NCBI RefSeq assembly: GCF_001613325.1
Contig: NZ_BDCD01000014.1
Location: 371,995 to 435,994 of the forward strand
Reading direction: 5' to 3'
DNA: 64,000 nucleotides
From: Nocardia yamanashiensis NBRC 100130
GTDB lineage: Bacteria > Actinomycetota > Actinomycetes > Mycobacteriales > Mycobacteriaceae
Shown here: one piece after another, positions 42,563 through 51,829 of the stretch
Layout: the number at the start of each line of letters is the position of its first letter
How positions within the stretch are numbered: the first letter of the stretch is position 1
Position numbers and translations under genes: made by a program
The notes under the pieces: generated by a model
Told to the model about the DNA's origin: nothing
The model's database searches: none
The model's input: the letters and a program-made list of their open reading frames with translations, nothing else

Positions 42563-44200
42563 GTGCCATTCCGTGAGATCGTCACCTCGCGCCGCACCGT
42601 CCTCAAGGGCGGAACCGCGGCTGCCGCAGCGACCCTGATCAGCACTTCCGGCCGGGCCGCGGCGGAGAATCCACCGGTCTTCCGGCACGGCATCGCCTCG
42701 GGCGATCCACTCCCGGGCAGCGTGATCATCTGGACCCGCGTCACGCCGTCGGAGGACGCCACGCCGGGTTCGGGCCAGGGCGCGGCGGTGCCGGTGCGCT
42801 GGGAGGTCGCGGCCGACGAATCCTTCGCGAATATCGCGGCCTCCGGCAATGCCACGGCTGCCGCCGATTCCGACCACACCGTCAAGGTGGACGTGTCTGG
42901 CCTGCGCGCCGGGACCGGCTACTGGTACCGATTCACCGCGGCGGGCCAGACCTCGCCCGTGGGCCGCACCCACACCGCGCCCGCCGATTCCGCGACTCCC
43001 GAACGCGTCCGTCTCGGCGTGGTGTCCTGCGCGAACTGGGAGGCCGGATATTTCAGCGCCTACCGGCACCTGGCGGCGCGCGCCGATCTCGACGCCATCG
43101 TGCATCTGGGCGATTACCTCTACGAATACCCGCGCGGCGAATACGGCGGCCGCAACGGCGCGGTGCGCTGGCACGAACCCGAACACGAAATCGTGTCCCT
43201 CGCCGATTACCGAATCCGGCACGCGCAGTACAAGACCGACCCGGATCTGGCCGACCTGCACACCCGGCTGCCCTTCATCTGCACCTGGGACGACCACGAA
43301 ACCGCCGATAACGCCTGGTCGGGCGGCGCGAACAACCATCAGCCCGCCACCGAGGGCGATTGGCAGACCCGCAAGGCCGCCGCGCTCCAGGCGTACCTGG
43401 AGTGGATGCCGATCCGCGCGGGCGCGGACAAGCGCATCTACCGGCGCCTGCGGTTCGGCACCCTGGCCGAGCTGTCCATGCTGGACCTGCGCAGCTACCG
43501 CAGCCAGGAAGTGAAAGCGGGCCCGGGCTGGCCGCAGGTCGACAATCCGGATCGCACCATTACCGGCGTCGACCAGATGAATTGGCTCACCGCCGGTTTG
43601 ACCTCGGCCCCGGTGACCTGGAAGCTGGTCGGCAATCCGGTCATGATCGCGCCGCTGGAGTTCCCGCCGCTGGATCCGGACGCCTCCGCGGCGCTGACCC
43701 AGCTGCTGGGGCTGCCGCGCGAGGGCATCATCGCCAATGCCGATCAATGGGACGGCTACGCCGCCGATCGCCGGAAATTGTTGCGCGCCATCACCGATTC
43801 GAATGTCGCGGACGTGGTCTTCCTGACCGGTGACATCCACACCTCCTGGGCCTCGGACGTGCCGGTGGACGCCGGCGTCTATCCGGCCGGGCAGACCGCG
43901 GGCGTGGAGTTCGTGGTGCCGTCGGTGACCTCGCAGTCCATGGGCGACATGATGAAGGTGCCGCCGCGCACCGGCGCGGTGGCCGCGGAAACCGCCATCA
44001 CCGGCGTGAACCGCCACATCCGCTACGCCGAACTGGATTCGCACGGCTACGGCGTGCTGCACGTCGATGCCGAGCAGGCGCAGATGGACTGGTACTACCT
44101 CACCGATGTCGCCGATCCGAATACCGGTGTGCGCCACGCCGCTTCGTTCGCGGTCCGCCGCGGCGGCCGCATCGAGCCGCGCACCACGCCGATGGTCTGA
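42563..44200 (+). CDS. phoD: Tat-exported PhoD-type alkaline phosphatase
   Basis: 545 residues. The N-terminus REIVTSRRTVLKGGTAAAAATLI is a twin-arginine signal. Then the PhoD N-domain (FRHGIASGDPLPGSVIIWTRV) and the metallophosphatase domain: Asp in IVHLGDYLYEY, TWDDHETADNAW, and His in LTGDIHTSW with downstream HGYGVLHV. PhoD enzymes hydrolyse phosphate mono- and diesters with Ca/Fe outside the cell. The GTG at 42563 sits just before the Tat motif; no strong Shine-Dalgarno. Phosphate-starvation control is likely, but I found no convincing PHO box. Confidence 0.92.
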   Translation: MPFREIVTSRRTVLKGGTAAAAATLISTSGRAAAENPPVFRHGIASGDPLPGSVIIWTRVTPSEDATPGSGQGAAVPVRWEVAADESFANIAASGNATAAADSDHTVKVDVSGLRAGTGYWYRFTAAGQTSPVGRTHTAPADSATPERVRLGVVSCANWEAGYFSAYRHLAARADLDAIVHLGDYLYEYPRGEYGGRNGAVRWHEPEHEIVSLADYRIRHAQYKTDPDLADLHTRLPFICTWDDHETADNAWSGGANNHQPATEGDWQTRKAAALQAYLEWMPIRAGADKRIYRRLRFGTLAELSMLDLRSYRSQEVKAGPGWPQVDNPDRTITGVDQMNWLTAGLTSAPVTWKLVGNPVMIAPLEFPPLDPDASAALTQLLGLPREGIIANADQWDGYAADRRKLLRAITDSNVADVVFLTGDIHTSWASDVPVDAGVYPAGQTAGVEFVVPSVTSQSMGDMMKVPPRTGAVAAETAITGVNRHIRYAELDSHGYGVLHVDAEQAQMDWYYLTDVADPNTGVRHAASFAVRRGGRIEPRTTPMV

Positions 44201-44210
44201 ACCATCGAGA

Positions 44211-44242
44211 AAGGCCGGGACCGCTGCGGTGGTCCCGGCCTT
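44211..44242. terminator. Hairpin after phoD
   Basis: AAGGCCGGGACC-N8-GGTCCCGGCCTT, perfect 12-base arms, starting 11 bases after the phoD stop and ending 43 bases before the convergent kinase-fold gene's stop. Confidence 0.85.
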
Positions 44243-44285
44243 CGTCGTCTCGATCGCCGCTGGTCACCCCGGCGGCGGGCGGGAG

Positions 44286-45476
44286 TCACTCCTCCCAGTG
44301 CTCCTCCAGGGTGGCCGACACGTGCTCGGCGAAATCGCCCAGGGTGTCGTCGCCGGTGCAGCGGGCGTCCTCGGCGAGCGCGGCCCAGCGGTTGATCAGC
44401 GCGGCCGAGCGCGGAATCGACAGTCCGTGTTCGCGGGCCGCGGCGATGCGCGTGTGATCGGCGGGCAGGAACCAGAAGGTGGACAGCCACACCCAGATGA
44501 GCCGGGCTTCCAGAATGCGTTCGGCCAGCACCTCGTCGTCGGCGAGCGCGGGCCAGACCGCGACCACTTCCGAACGCCAGGCTTCGACCATCTGCCGGGC
44601 GCGTTCGCGGGAGAGCTCGAAATCGCAGAGGCAGCCGGGGAAGGACACCAGCGCGTAGGCGATATCGAGGGTGGCGTCCCGGAAGCCGCCCCACTCGTAA
44701 TCGAGGAACCGCGCGCCTTCATCGTTGAGGATGACATTGTCGGGGCACAGGTCGGACGGACTGAACGCGCGGTAGCGGCCGGCCGAGAACAGCCGGTTAC
44801 CGCGCACGATGCGCTCGGCGATCTCCCCGGGCACCTCGATGCCCATTTCCCGCTGCAGCATGATCGGCACTTCGGCCACGGCGGATTCGGCCTGCTGGGC
44901 GATGCCGTCGACGCGGTGCACCACATCGACCCGGCGTAGCAGGGCGACGAAGTCGGCTTCACGGCCGACGGTGGCGGCGTGCATGCGACCCAGCGCCTGC
45001 GCGAATGCCATCAGGGCATTGCGCCCGGCGGGCTCGACCCCAGCCTGCAGCACCGCGGTGAGTGAGGTGTTCTCACCGAGGTCGCTCAGGATGAGCAGGC
45101 GTTCGGGCAGGCTGTAGCCCAATAGGTAGGCGCCGGGTCGATGGTCACGTCCCAGTGCGGTGGTGAATTGGTAGGACACCGCTTCCCGGAGGAAAGCGGA
45201 GTCGATGCTGGCGACTCCGGGTGCCATGCCTCCGGTGCGTCGATCCTTCGCAGCGCCGCGCACCTGCTTGACTATCAAGGTGCGTGGAAGTGAAAAGGCA
45301 TTCTCTGCAACGCGGACGCGTAGCACCGTCGTCCTACCACTGCCGCTGAGTTCGATCGGATCGCTCAGCTTTACCGGAGCACCCATTCGCTTTGTGAGCA
45401 ACTGTTGTGCCGCGGACACGACTTCGGCGGCGCGTTCGGCCAATAGTGCGGTCATCGGATCCCAAGTTACTCGCAT
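44286..45476 (-). CDS. Aminoglycoside phosphotransferase-fold (APH) protein
   Basis: 396 residues with the APH/choline-kinase fold: Lys in TLIVKQVRG, then catalytic-loop-like FSPSDLCPDNVILNDEGARFLDYEWGGF. The usual HGDLHxxN reads SPSDLCPDN, keeping the Asp and Asn but not the His, and the metal Asp is in FLDYEW. So activity is plausible, with small-molecule substrate unknown; it need not confer resistance. Start ATG 45476; ATG 45455 (seven codons inside) is an alternative. Divergent from the proline-rich membrane protein gene. Confidence 0.8.
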   Translation of the reverse strand: MRVTWDPMTALLAERAAEVVSAAQQLLTKRMGAPVKLSDPIELSGSGRTTVLRVRVAENAFSLPRTLIVKQVRGAAKDRRTGGMAPGVASIDSAFLREAVSYQFTTALGRDHRPGAYLLGYSLPERLLILSDLGENTSLTAVLQAGVEPAGRNALMAFAQALGRMHAATVGREADFVALLRRVDVVHRVDGIAQQAESAVAEVPIMLQREMGIEVPGEIAERIVRGNRLFSAGRYRAFSPSDLCPDNVILNDEGARFLDYEWGGFRDATLDIAYALVSFPGCLCDFELSRERARQMVEAWRSEVVAVWPALADDEVLAERILEARLIWVWLSTFWFLPADHTRIAAAREHGLSIPRSAALINRWAALAEDARCTGDDTLGDFAEHVSATLEEHWEE

Positions 45477-45650
45477 CAGGTCACTTTCAGCGAGCGGTTG
45501 CGCAACCTTTCGCGCGTCGTCCGGCGTGTCTTTGTGAAGGGTTTGCCCACGCGGCGCTGGTTGCTTGACACAACCAGGACCGTCTAGTTGTCTCATCTTC
45601 AACTGCCGTGCGCCACACCGTAAACCGGGAAATGTGAAAGGCTTGTGACC

Positions 45651-46739
45651 ATGACTGGCACGCCGCCCTCAGCACCACGGGATCCCTCCGGCGAACCACC
45701 CGCGGAGCGCGGTGGCAGGCAGTATCCGGGCGCTCCGGGACAGCACCAAAACCCCGAGCCCGCACCGCATTCCGGCGCCGGCGCGCAAGGCCCCGGGCAC
45801 GGCCGGCACGAAATGCCCGGTCTGGCCGGATACCCGCAGTTCGAAGGTCCGGGCGCGGCGCAGTACGGCAGCGAGCAGGTGGAACCCCCGCCGTCCATGC
45901 CCCCGCATTCGGGCGCGGCGAGCGGTGGTTATCCGGTTTCCCAGCAACCATCCGGTTCGCATCCGCCGGGCGCGGCGGCGCCGGGATACGGTGGCCAGGG
46001 CACGGTTCCGCCCGCGACAGTCCCGATTGGATCGGACCAATCGGACATACCTCAGCAGGGTGGTTATCAGCCCGGCGCACCCGGTACGACCCCACCGCCG
46101 GCGCCGGTCCAGCAACGCCCCAGCCTCGATGTCGGTCACGCGATCTACTACGGCTGGAACCGCTTCCGCCTGAATCCGCTGCCCTGGGTCGGCATGGTGC
46201 TCATCGGCCTGATCGCCTGGCTGGTGGTCACGCTGCTGGTGAACCTGGTGCAGGTGGAGTCGCTGTCGGCGGTGCTGCTGCTGTTCGCGGTGGCCTCGCT
46301 GGTGGTGTGGCTGCTGCAGGCCGCCATGATCCGCGGCGCGCTCTACGAAACCGACGGCACCCCACCGGATTTCCCGGCCTTCTTCGGTTTCGTGAACGCC
46401 GGCAATGTGCTGATCACCGCGCTCATCGTCTTCGTGGCGGCGCTGATCGCCTCGCTGCTGTGTGTGTTCCCGGTGGTGATCGTCGGCGTATTGTGCATGT
46501 TCGCACTGCATTTCGTGATCGATCAGGACCAGGATCCGCTCACCGCCATCAAGTCCAGCGCACAGCTGGTCATCCGCAATCCGGCCCAGATCGCGCTGCT
46601 GGCGCTGGCCGTCATGGTGATCACCGCGATCGGCGCGCTGCTGTGCGGCCTCGGCCTGCTGGTCGCCGGTCCGGTGACGGCCATGGCCATCACTTACGCC
46701 TACCGCACCCTCACCGGCGGCCTGGTCGCGCACTACTGA
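45651..46739 (+). CDS. Membrane protein with Pro/Gly-rich cytoplasmic N-terminus
   Basis: 362 residues. The first about 150 are low-complexity, rich in Pro, Gly, Gln and Ala, and should be disordered. From about residue 160 (LDVGHAIYYGWNRFRLNP) a membrane domain has four to five hydrophobic helices, in two similar pairs; GYNRFRxNPxPW is a recurring start of the integral-membrane family in actinobacteria. No catalytic motif. ATG 45651 is preferred over GTG 45645. Function unknown. Confidence 0.78.
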   Translation: MTGTPPSAPRDPSGEPPAERGGRQYPGAPGQHQNPEPAPHSGAGAQGPGHGRHEMPGLAGYPQFEGPGAAQYGSEQVEPPPSMPPHSGAASGGYPVSQQPSGSHPPGAAAPGYGGQGTVPPATVPIGSDQSDIPQQGGYQPGAPGTTPPPAPVQQRPSLDVGHAIYYGWNRFRLNPLPWVGMVLIGLIAWLVVTLLVNLVQVESLSAVLLLFAVASLVVWLLQAAMIRGALYETDGTPPDFPAFFGFVNAGNVLITALIVFVAALIASLLCVFPVVIVGVLCMFALHFVIDQDQDPLTAIKSSAQLVIRNPAQIALLALAVMVITAIGALLCGLGLLVAGPVTAMAITYAYRTLTGGLVAHY

Positions 46740-46757
46740 CGGAACCGCTTGCGGCGC

Positions 46758-47717
46758 TCAGTCGTTGGCGTCGGCCCACCAGCGCCGCAAGCGCAGCAGC
46801 GGCCCGCCCTCGCTCCCGTGCCGGGGCCGCAGTTGCAGCACGATGATGCCCGCGACCACGATCCCGGCCATGTTCACCCCCAGCTGCCCGATGGACATGA
46901 ACGCCTTGTGCCATTCGCCGATGGTGGCCGCCACCGCCGCGAACCCGGCCGCGGGAATGGTGGTGACGGAGATGAAAACGCCCACCAGCGCCGCCGATTT
47001 GGCGGTGACCAGCGACAGCATGCCCGCCGCTCCGGCGAGCAGCGCGACCACCAGCGAGAACGGCCCGACCTCGTAGATGAAATCCACATTGTGGATGTCG
47101 TCGATGCTGTTCACGGTGATCCACCCGAGGCGTTCGAACAGCAGCGAGGCCAGCGCGGCGACGGCCATGGCGAACGGGAAGCCCACCAGCAGCGCCAGCG
47201 CGGATCGCCGGGCCAGGCGGAAGTTCCTGCGCACCAGGGCGACCGCGATGGCGGCGAGCGGCCCGAACTCCGGGCCCACCACCATCGCGCCGACGATGGT
47301 GACCGGCGAATCGGTGGCCACGCCGACCACGGCCAGCAGGCACGCGATGGTGATGAACGCCAGGAATGTCGGATTGAGCGTCGATTCCTCGTGCGTCTGC
47401 GCGACCAGGCCCTCCCACACCACCGCATCGGAGGGATCGCCGGGCGCGGCCTCCACCGCGCGTTGCGCCGCCGCCGACAAGACGGTGCCCGGCGGTTCGA
47501 TCACGATGCCGCCGGTGCGTTCCACATTGTGGCGCTTGAGCATTCGCAGCACGTCATTGCCGGATTCCCGCGCGATCTCGGCCTCGATGAGATCCCCCGC
47601 CGGTTCCACCGCCGCCCCGCGCTGCACCGTCACCAGCGTCGCCCCGGCCTCGGCGCGCAGCGCCGCGAGCACGGCCTCGGTCGAATCGGACGGGCAGATC
47701 ACCCGAATGTGCAGCAC
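46758..47717 (-). CDS. DUF389 (TIGR00341-type) membrane protein
   Basis: 319 residues. An N-terminal soluble ferredoxin-like domain (VLHIRVICPSDSTEAV to about residue 80) is followed by a membrane domain with six hydrophobic helices. The conserved DUF389 stretch is VTIVGAMVVGPEFGPLAAIAVAL. Members are widespread; transport or signalling roles are unproven. GTG start after GCGAGGGGCACAG. Convergent with the preceding membrane gene and downstream of aspS on the same strand, separated by a terminator. Confidence 0.88.
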   Translation of the reverse strand: MLHIRVICPSDSTEAVLAALRAEAGATLVTVQRGAAVEPAGDLIEAEIARESGNDVLRMLKRHNVERTGGIVIEPPGTVLSAAAQRAVEAAPGDPSDAVVWEGLVAQTHEESTLNPTFLAFITIACLLAVVGVATDSPVTIVGAMVVGPEFGPLAAIAVALVRRNFRLARRSALALLVGFPFAMAVAALASLLFERLGWITVNSIDDIHNVDFIYEVGPFSLVVALLAGAAGMLSLVTAKSAALVGVFISVTTIPAAGFAAVAATIGEWHKAFMSIGQLGVNMAGIVVAGIIVLQLRPRHGSEGGPLLRLRRWWADAND

Positions 47718-47840
47718 CTGTGCCCCTCGCGTTCGGCGGTCCACCGCTGCCGATCGACGGCGGCGGGGTGCAGCCTAACCGCGCGGAGCCGGACGAGGGG
47801 TCTCCGCGCGCAGCGCCTGCGCGTCGCCGCGATACGCGAA

Positions 47841-47887
47841 ACGCGCCCGGCCACCGGCACTCCGGAGGGCGCGGCGACCGGGCGCGT
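47841..47887. terminator. Hairpin after aspS
   Basis: ACGCGCCCGG (47841-47850) pairs with CCGGGCGCGT (47878-47887), a perfect 10-base stem with a 27-base loop, starting 16 bases after the aspS stop on the minus strand. Confidence 0.55.
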
Positions 47888-47902
47888 CGAAAACCGCTCG
47901 GG

Positions 47903-49696
47903 CTACTTCTTTTCCACCGGCAGCGGCACGCCGTTCTCGTCCAGCTTGGCGTTCAGGCCGGCCTCGGTGCGCTGCTGCGGGGTGATCGGGGTGGGCGCGT
48001 CGGTGAGCGGGTCGACGCCGCCGCCGGACTTCGGGAAGGCGATGACCTCGCGGATGGAATCCACTCCGGCCAGCAGCGCGGTGATGCGGTCCCAGCCGAA
48101 GGCGATGCCGCCCATGGGCGGAGCGCCGAAGGAGAAGGCGTCGAGCAGGAAGCCGAACTTGTCCTGCGCTTCTTCCTCGCCGATGCCCATCACCTTGAAC
48201 ACGCGTTCCTGCACGTCCCGGCGATGGATACGGATGGAACCGCCGCCGATCTCATTGCCGTTGCAGACGATGTCGTAGGCGTAGGCCAGCGCCGAGCCCG
48301 GATCGGTGTCGAAGTCGTCGAGGTGTTCGGGCTTGGGCGAGGTGAACGCGTGGTGCACCGCGGTCCAGGCCGAATGGCCCAGCGCCACATCGCCGCTCGC
48401 GGTGGCGTCGGCGGCCGGTTCGAACATGGGCGCGTCCACGATCCAGACGAAGGCCCAGTCGTTCTCGTCGATGAGGCCGCACTTGCGGGCGATCTCACCG
48501 CGCGCCGCGCCCAGGATGGCCCGGCTGGACTTGACGTCACCGGCGGCGAAGAACACGCAGTCGCCCGGGTTCGCGCCGACCTGCTTGGCCAGCCCTTCGC
48601 GTTCGGCGTCGGACAGGTTCTTGGCGACCGGGCCGCCGAGGGTGCCGTCCTCGTTGAACAGGATGTAGGCCAGGCCCTTGGCGCCGCGCTGCTTGGCCCA
48701 GTCCTGCCAGGCGTCGAGCTGGCGGCGCGGCTGCGAGGCGCCGCCGGGCATGACGACCGCGCCGACGTACGGGGACTGGAACACCCGGAACGGGGTGTCC
48801 TTGAAGTACTCCATCATTTCGGTGATCTCGACCCCGAACCGCAGGTCCGGCTTGTCGGAACCGAAGCGCCGCATGGCATCGGCGTAGGTCATGTGCGGGA
48901 TCGGCGTCGAGATCTCGTACCCGACCAGCTTCCACAGCGCGGCCAGGATGTCCTCGGCCAGCAGGATCACATCTTCCTGCTCGACGAAGCTCATCTCGAT
49001 GTCGAGCTGGGTGAACTCGGGCTGGCGGTCGGCGCGGAAGTCCTCGTCGCGGTAGCAGCGCGCGATCTGGTAGTAGCGCTCGATGCCGCCGACCATCAAC
49101 AGCTGCTTGAACAGCTGCGGCGACTGCGGCAGGGCGTAGAACTTGCCCGGCTGCAGCCGCGCCGGCACCAGGAAGTCGCGCGCGCCTTCGGGGGTGGAGC
49201 GGGTCATGGTCGGGGTCTCGACCTCGACGAACGCGTGCTTGGCCAGCACCTCGCGGGCGGCCGCGTTGACCTTGGACCGCAGCCGGATGGCGTGCGCGGG
49301 GCCCTCGCGGCGCAGGTCCAGGTAGCGGTACTTCAGGCGCGCTTCCTCACCCGGCTCGTCATCGAGCTGGAACGGCAGCGGCGCGGCCTCGTTGAGCACC
49401 TCGAGCTCGGTCACATTGACCTCGATGGCGCCGGTCGGCAGGTTCGGGTTTTCCGAACCGGCCGGGCGGTTCTCCACCACGCCGGTGACCTTCACGACGA
49501 ACTCGTTGCGCAGCTTGTGCGCCTGCTCGGCGGGGACGCCCTCACGGAAAACGGCCTGCGAAACACCGGACGCATCACGCAAATCGATGAAGATGACGCC
49601 ACCGTGGTCTCGCCGACGAGCCACCCAGCCGGTGAGGGTGACGGTCTGACCGGCGTGCTCGCTTCGCAGCGAACCAGCCAAGTGGGTGCGCAGCAC
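47903..49696 (-). CDS. aspS: Aspartyl-tRNA(Asn/Asp) synthetase
   Basis: 597 residues. N-terminal OB-fold anticodon domain (GWVARRRDHGGVIFIDLRDASG), class II motif 2 (CYRDEDFRADRQPEFTQLDIE), the bacterial GAD insertion in the middle (KGLAYILFNEDG region) and motif 3 (GIAFGWDRITALL). Actinobacterial enzymes are often non-discriminating, charging tRNA-Asn as well where GatCAB is present; that cannot be decided here. GTG start after AAAGGAATACC; longer frames upstream are rejected. Divergent from the zinc metallopeptidase gene. Confidence 0.96.
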   Translation of the reverse strand: MLRTHLAGSLRSEHAGQTVTLTGWVARRRDHGGVIFIDLRDASGVSQAVFREGVPAEQAHKLRNEFVVKVTGVVENRPAGSENPNLPTGAIEVNVTELEVLNEAAPLPFQLDDEPGEEARLKYRYLDLRREGPAHAIRLRSKVNAAAREVLAKHAFVEVETPTMTRSTPEGARDFLVPARLQPGKFYALPQSPQLFKQLLMVGGIERYYQIARCYRDEDFRADRQPEFTQLDIEMSFVEQEDVILLAEDILAALWKLVGYEISTPIPHMTYADAMRRFGSDKPDLRFGVEITEMMEYFKDTPFRVFQSPYVGAVVMPGGASQPRRQLDAWQDWAKQRGAKGLAYILFNEDGTLGGPVAKNLSDAEREGLAKQVGANPGDCVFFAAGDVKSSRAILGAARGEIARKCGLIDENDWAFVWIVDAPMFEPAADATASGDVALGHSAWTAVHHAFTSPKPEHLDDFDTDPGSALAYAYDIVCNGNEIGGGSIRIHRRDVQERVFKVMGIGEEEAQDKFGFLLDAFSFGAPPMGGIAFGWDRITALLAGVDSIREVIAFPKSGGGVDPLTDAPTPITPQQRTEAGLNAKLDENGVPLPVEKK

Positions 49697-49796
49697 GGTA
49701 TTCCTTTCGATGGATTGCGGATGCGGAACCCATCGTAGTGAGACACGTTCCCCGAGTGGAAACCGATATCCACTCCCCCATGTCAGAGTGGTACCC

Positions 49797-50720
49797 ATGA
49801 CCTTCAACGAGGGCCTGCAGATCGACCCGGACCGGGTCAGTGGCGGCAGTGGCGGACCGGGTATGGGCGGCGGGTTGGTACTCGGGGGCGGTGCGCTCGG
49901 TCTGGTGGCACTCGTGGTCTCCTTGCTGCTCGGCGGCGATCCCGGTTCGATTCTCGGCCAGTTCACCGGCGCGGACGGCAATTCGGCGCAGCAGGGCACG
50001 ACGACCCCCGACCATTGCAAGACCGGCGCGGACGCCAACAAGTACGTGGACTGCCGGGTCATCCTGACCGTGCAGAGCCTGGACAACGTCTGGGCGACCG
50101 AGCTGCCCAAGCAGACCAATCGCAAATACGTGGACCCGAAGGTGGTGCTGTTCTCCGGCGCGGTGAGCACCGGGTGCGGCCGGGCCACCTCCGCGGTGGG
50201 CCCGTTCTACTGCCCCGCAGACCAGACCGCCTATTTCGACACCAGCTTCTTCCAGGAGCTCAAGGACCGGTTCGGCGCGAGTGGCGGCCCCCTGGCCCAG
50301 GAGTACGTGGTGGCGCACGAGTTCGGCCATCACATCCAGAACCTGCTCGGCGATATCAATCGCGCCCAGCGCGATCCCCAGGGTCCGGAGTCCGGCGCGG
50401 TGCGCACCGAGTTGCAGGCCGATTGCTATGCCGGGGTGTGGGCCTCCTACGCCGACAAGCTCCCGGCGCCGGGCAGCAATACCCCGTTCCTGAAGCCCTT
50501 GTCGGAGAACGATATTCGCGACGCGCTCTCCGCGGCTTCGGCGGTCGGCGACGATCGCATCCAGAAGGCGGCGACCGGGCGGGTGAATCCGGAAGGCTGG
50601 ACGCACGGTTCGTCCGAGCAGCGGCAGAAATGGTTCCTCACCGGATACAAGACCGGTCAGGTCAAATCCTGCGATACCTACAACGCGCGCGATCTGAACA
50701 ATCCGCCCGCGCTGCGCTGA
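49797..50720 (+). CDS. YpfJ-type neutral zinc metallopeptidase, membrane anchored
   Basis: 307 residues. A Gly-rich cytoplasmic start (15-27) leads into one transmembrane helix (28-46, LVLGGGALGLVALVVSLLL), so the catalytic part is outside. The zinc motif HEFGH is at 174-178 (VVAHEFGHHIQNLLG), and the third ligand Glu region RTELQADCYAGVWA follows. Paired cysteines (CK, DC, GC, YC) suggest disulfides. Matches Rv2575-type proteins beside aspS in mycobacteria. Substrate unknown. Confidence 0.9.
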   Translation: MTFNEGLQIDPDRVSGGSGGPGMGGGLVLGGGALGLVALVVSLLLGGDPGSILGQFTGADGNSAQQGTTTPDHCKTGADANKYVDCRVILTVQSLDNVWATELPKQTNRKYVDPKVVLFSGAVSTGCGRATSAVGPFYCPADQTAYFDTSFFQELKDRFGASGGPLAQEYVVAHEFGHHIQNLLGDINRAQRDPQGPESGAVRTELQADCYAGVWASYADKLPAPGSNTPFLKPLSENDIRDALSAASAVGDDRIQKAATGRVNPEGWTHGSSEQRQKWFLTGYKTGQVKSCDTYNARDLNNPPALR

Positions 50721-50735
50721 GCCGCAGACCCCCGC

Positions 50736-50772
50736 ACGGCCCCGGTCCGATCGGATCGGGGCCGTTGCTTTT
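50736..50772 (+). terminator. Intrinsic terminator after the metallopeptidase gene
   Basis: ACGGCCCCG-GTCCGATCGGAT-CGGGGCCGT (50736-50765), a near-perfect 30-base palindrome, followed by TGCTTTT. Confidence 0.85.
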
Positions 50773-50899
50773 CCGTCCCCGATTCGCCCGAAACCCGAAT
50801 ATTGGCGGCTTGCGCGGAACCGCCCCCGCGCCCGGTGCGCGCTATGTACACTCCCCGCGAAGTGAAACGCTCGCCGTTCAATATTCGATTCGAGGTTAG

Positions 50900-51829
50900 A
50901 TGAGGCTCCACACCCGAGGCGGACGGGCGCTCGGCGTCGCCGCCGCGGCGGTCGCGGTCGCGGCCACCATGTCCGGGGGCATGTCCGGGGGCGTCAGCGC
51001 GGCGGCCGATCCCGTCGCGGGCAAAGAACTTGTCGTGCTGGGTGATTCGTTCACCGCCAACGACTGGAATCCGCTGGCCGCCGAGCAGACCTGTCTGCGC
51101 GGCGACACCGCCTGGCCCGCCCAATTGAGCAGGCTGATGGGCATCCAGGGCACCGACCAGGTCACCGACCGCTCCTGTGTGGGCGCGTCCATCGACACCG
51201 GCCCCGGTTACACCCTCGCGATGGAGGCCCGCGAGGCGGATCAGGCGGGCGCGTTCGGGCCGCGCACCAAGCTGGTGACCATTCAGTTCGGGCTCAACGA
51301 CCATTGGGGCGGCAGCAAAACCCGACTCTGGGATGCCATGCGGGACTGCGTGTTCGACCTGGAGGACGGGTGCGGCGTCGAGGCGGTCAGCACCGGGCGC
51401 ATGCCGGATGCGGTCGCCATCTCCGGCGCCGCGTACGCCGACCGGATCCGCAATGTGGTGACCTACATCCGCTATTACGCGCCCAATGCGCGCATCGTGC
51501 TGGTCGGCTACCCGGAGGTGGTGCCGGCCAACGCGGACTCGGTGTGCCTGGACTTCTTCGGTTTCGTCCCGTTCGTGCAGCCGCGCGGGCGGACCATCGT
51601 CGATGCCTTGAACCGGATCGACGCCGCGCAGCGCGACGCGGCGCAGCGCCTGAACCTCGAATTCCTCGATGCCCGCGCCCTGACCGCCGGGCACGGACTG
51701 TGCACCGCGGAACCGTGGGTGAACGGGGTGTTCTCGCCGGGCGGCAAGATCGACGGCCTGCCCTTCCACCCCTCCCCCGCGGGTGACGCGGTGATCGCGA
51801 AAGCTCTGAACGAACGGTACGGCCGATGA
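50900..51829 (+). CDS. Secreted SGNH-type esterase/lipase
   Basis: 309 residues. Signal peptide 1-36 (RALGVAAAAVAVAATMSGG... ending near SAAA). The mature enzyme begins with block I VVLGDSFTANDWNP (nucleophile Ser), has the block III Asn in FGLNDHWGG and the catalytic Asp/His in GLPFHPSPAGDAV. Several Cys pairs fit an exported protein. The stop overlaps the start of the acyltransferase gene (ATGA), so the two are translated together. Likely acts on acyl groups of envelope glycans or lipids (inference). Confidence 0.9.
   Translation: MRLHTRGGRALGVAAAAVAVAATMSGGMSGGVSAAADPVAGKELVVLGDSFTANDWNPLAAEQTCLRGDTAWPAQLSRLMGIQGTDQVTDRSCVGASIDTGPGYTLAMEAREADQAGAFGPRTKLVTIQFGLNDHWGGSKTRLWDAMRDCVFDLEDGCGVEAVSTGRMPDAVAISGAAYADRIRNVVTYIRYYAPNARIVLVGYPEVVPANADSVCLDFFGFVPFVQPRGRTIVDALNRIDAAQRDAAQRLNLEFLDARALTAGHGLCTAEPWVNGVFSPGGKIDGLPFHPSPAGDAVIAKALNERYGR

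Noticed and set aside
44286..45476. Aminoglycoside resistance gene
   Set aside because: Only the general kinase fold is shared. The catalytic loop lacks the usual His, and similar proteins in actinobacteria have no known antibiotic activity.
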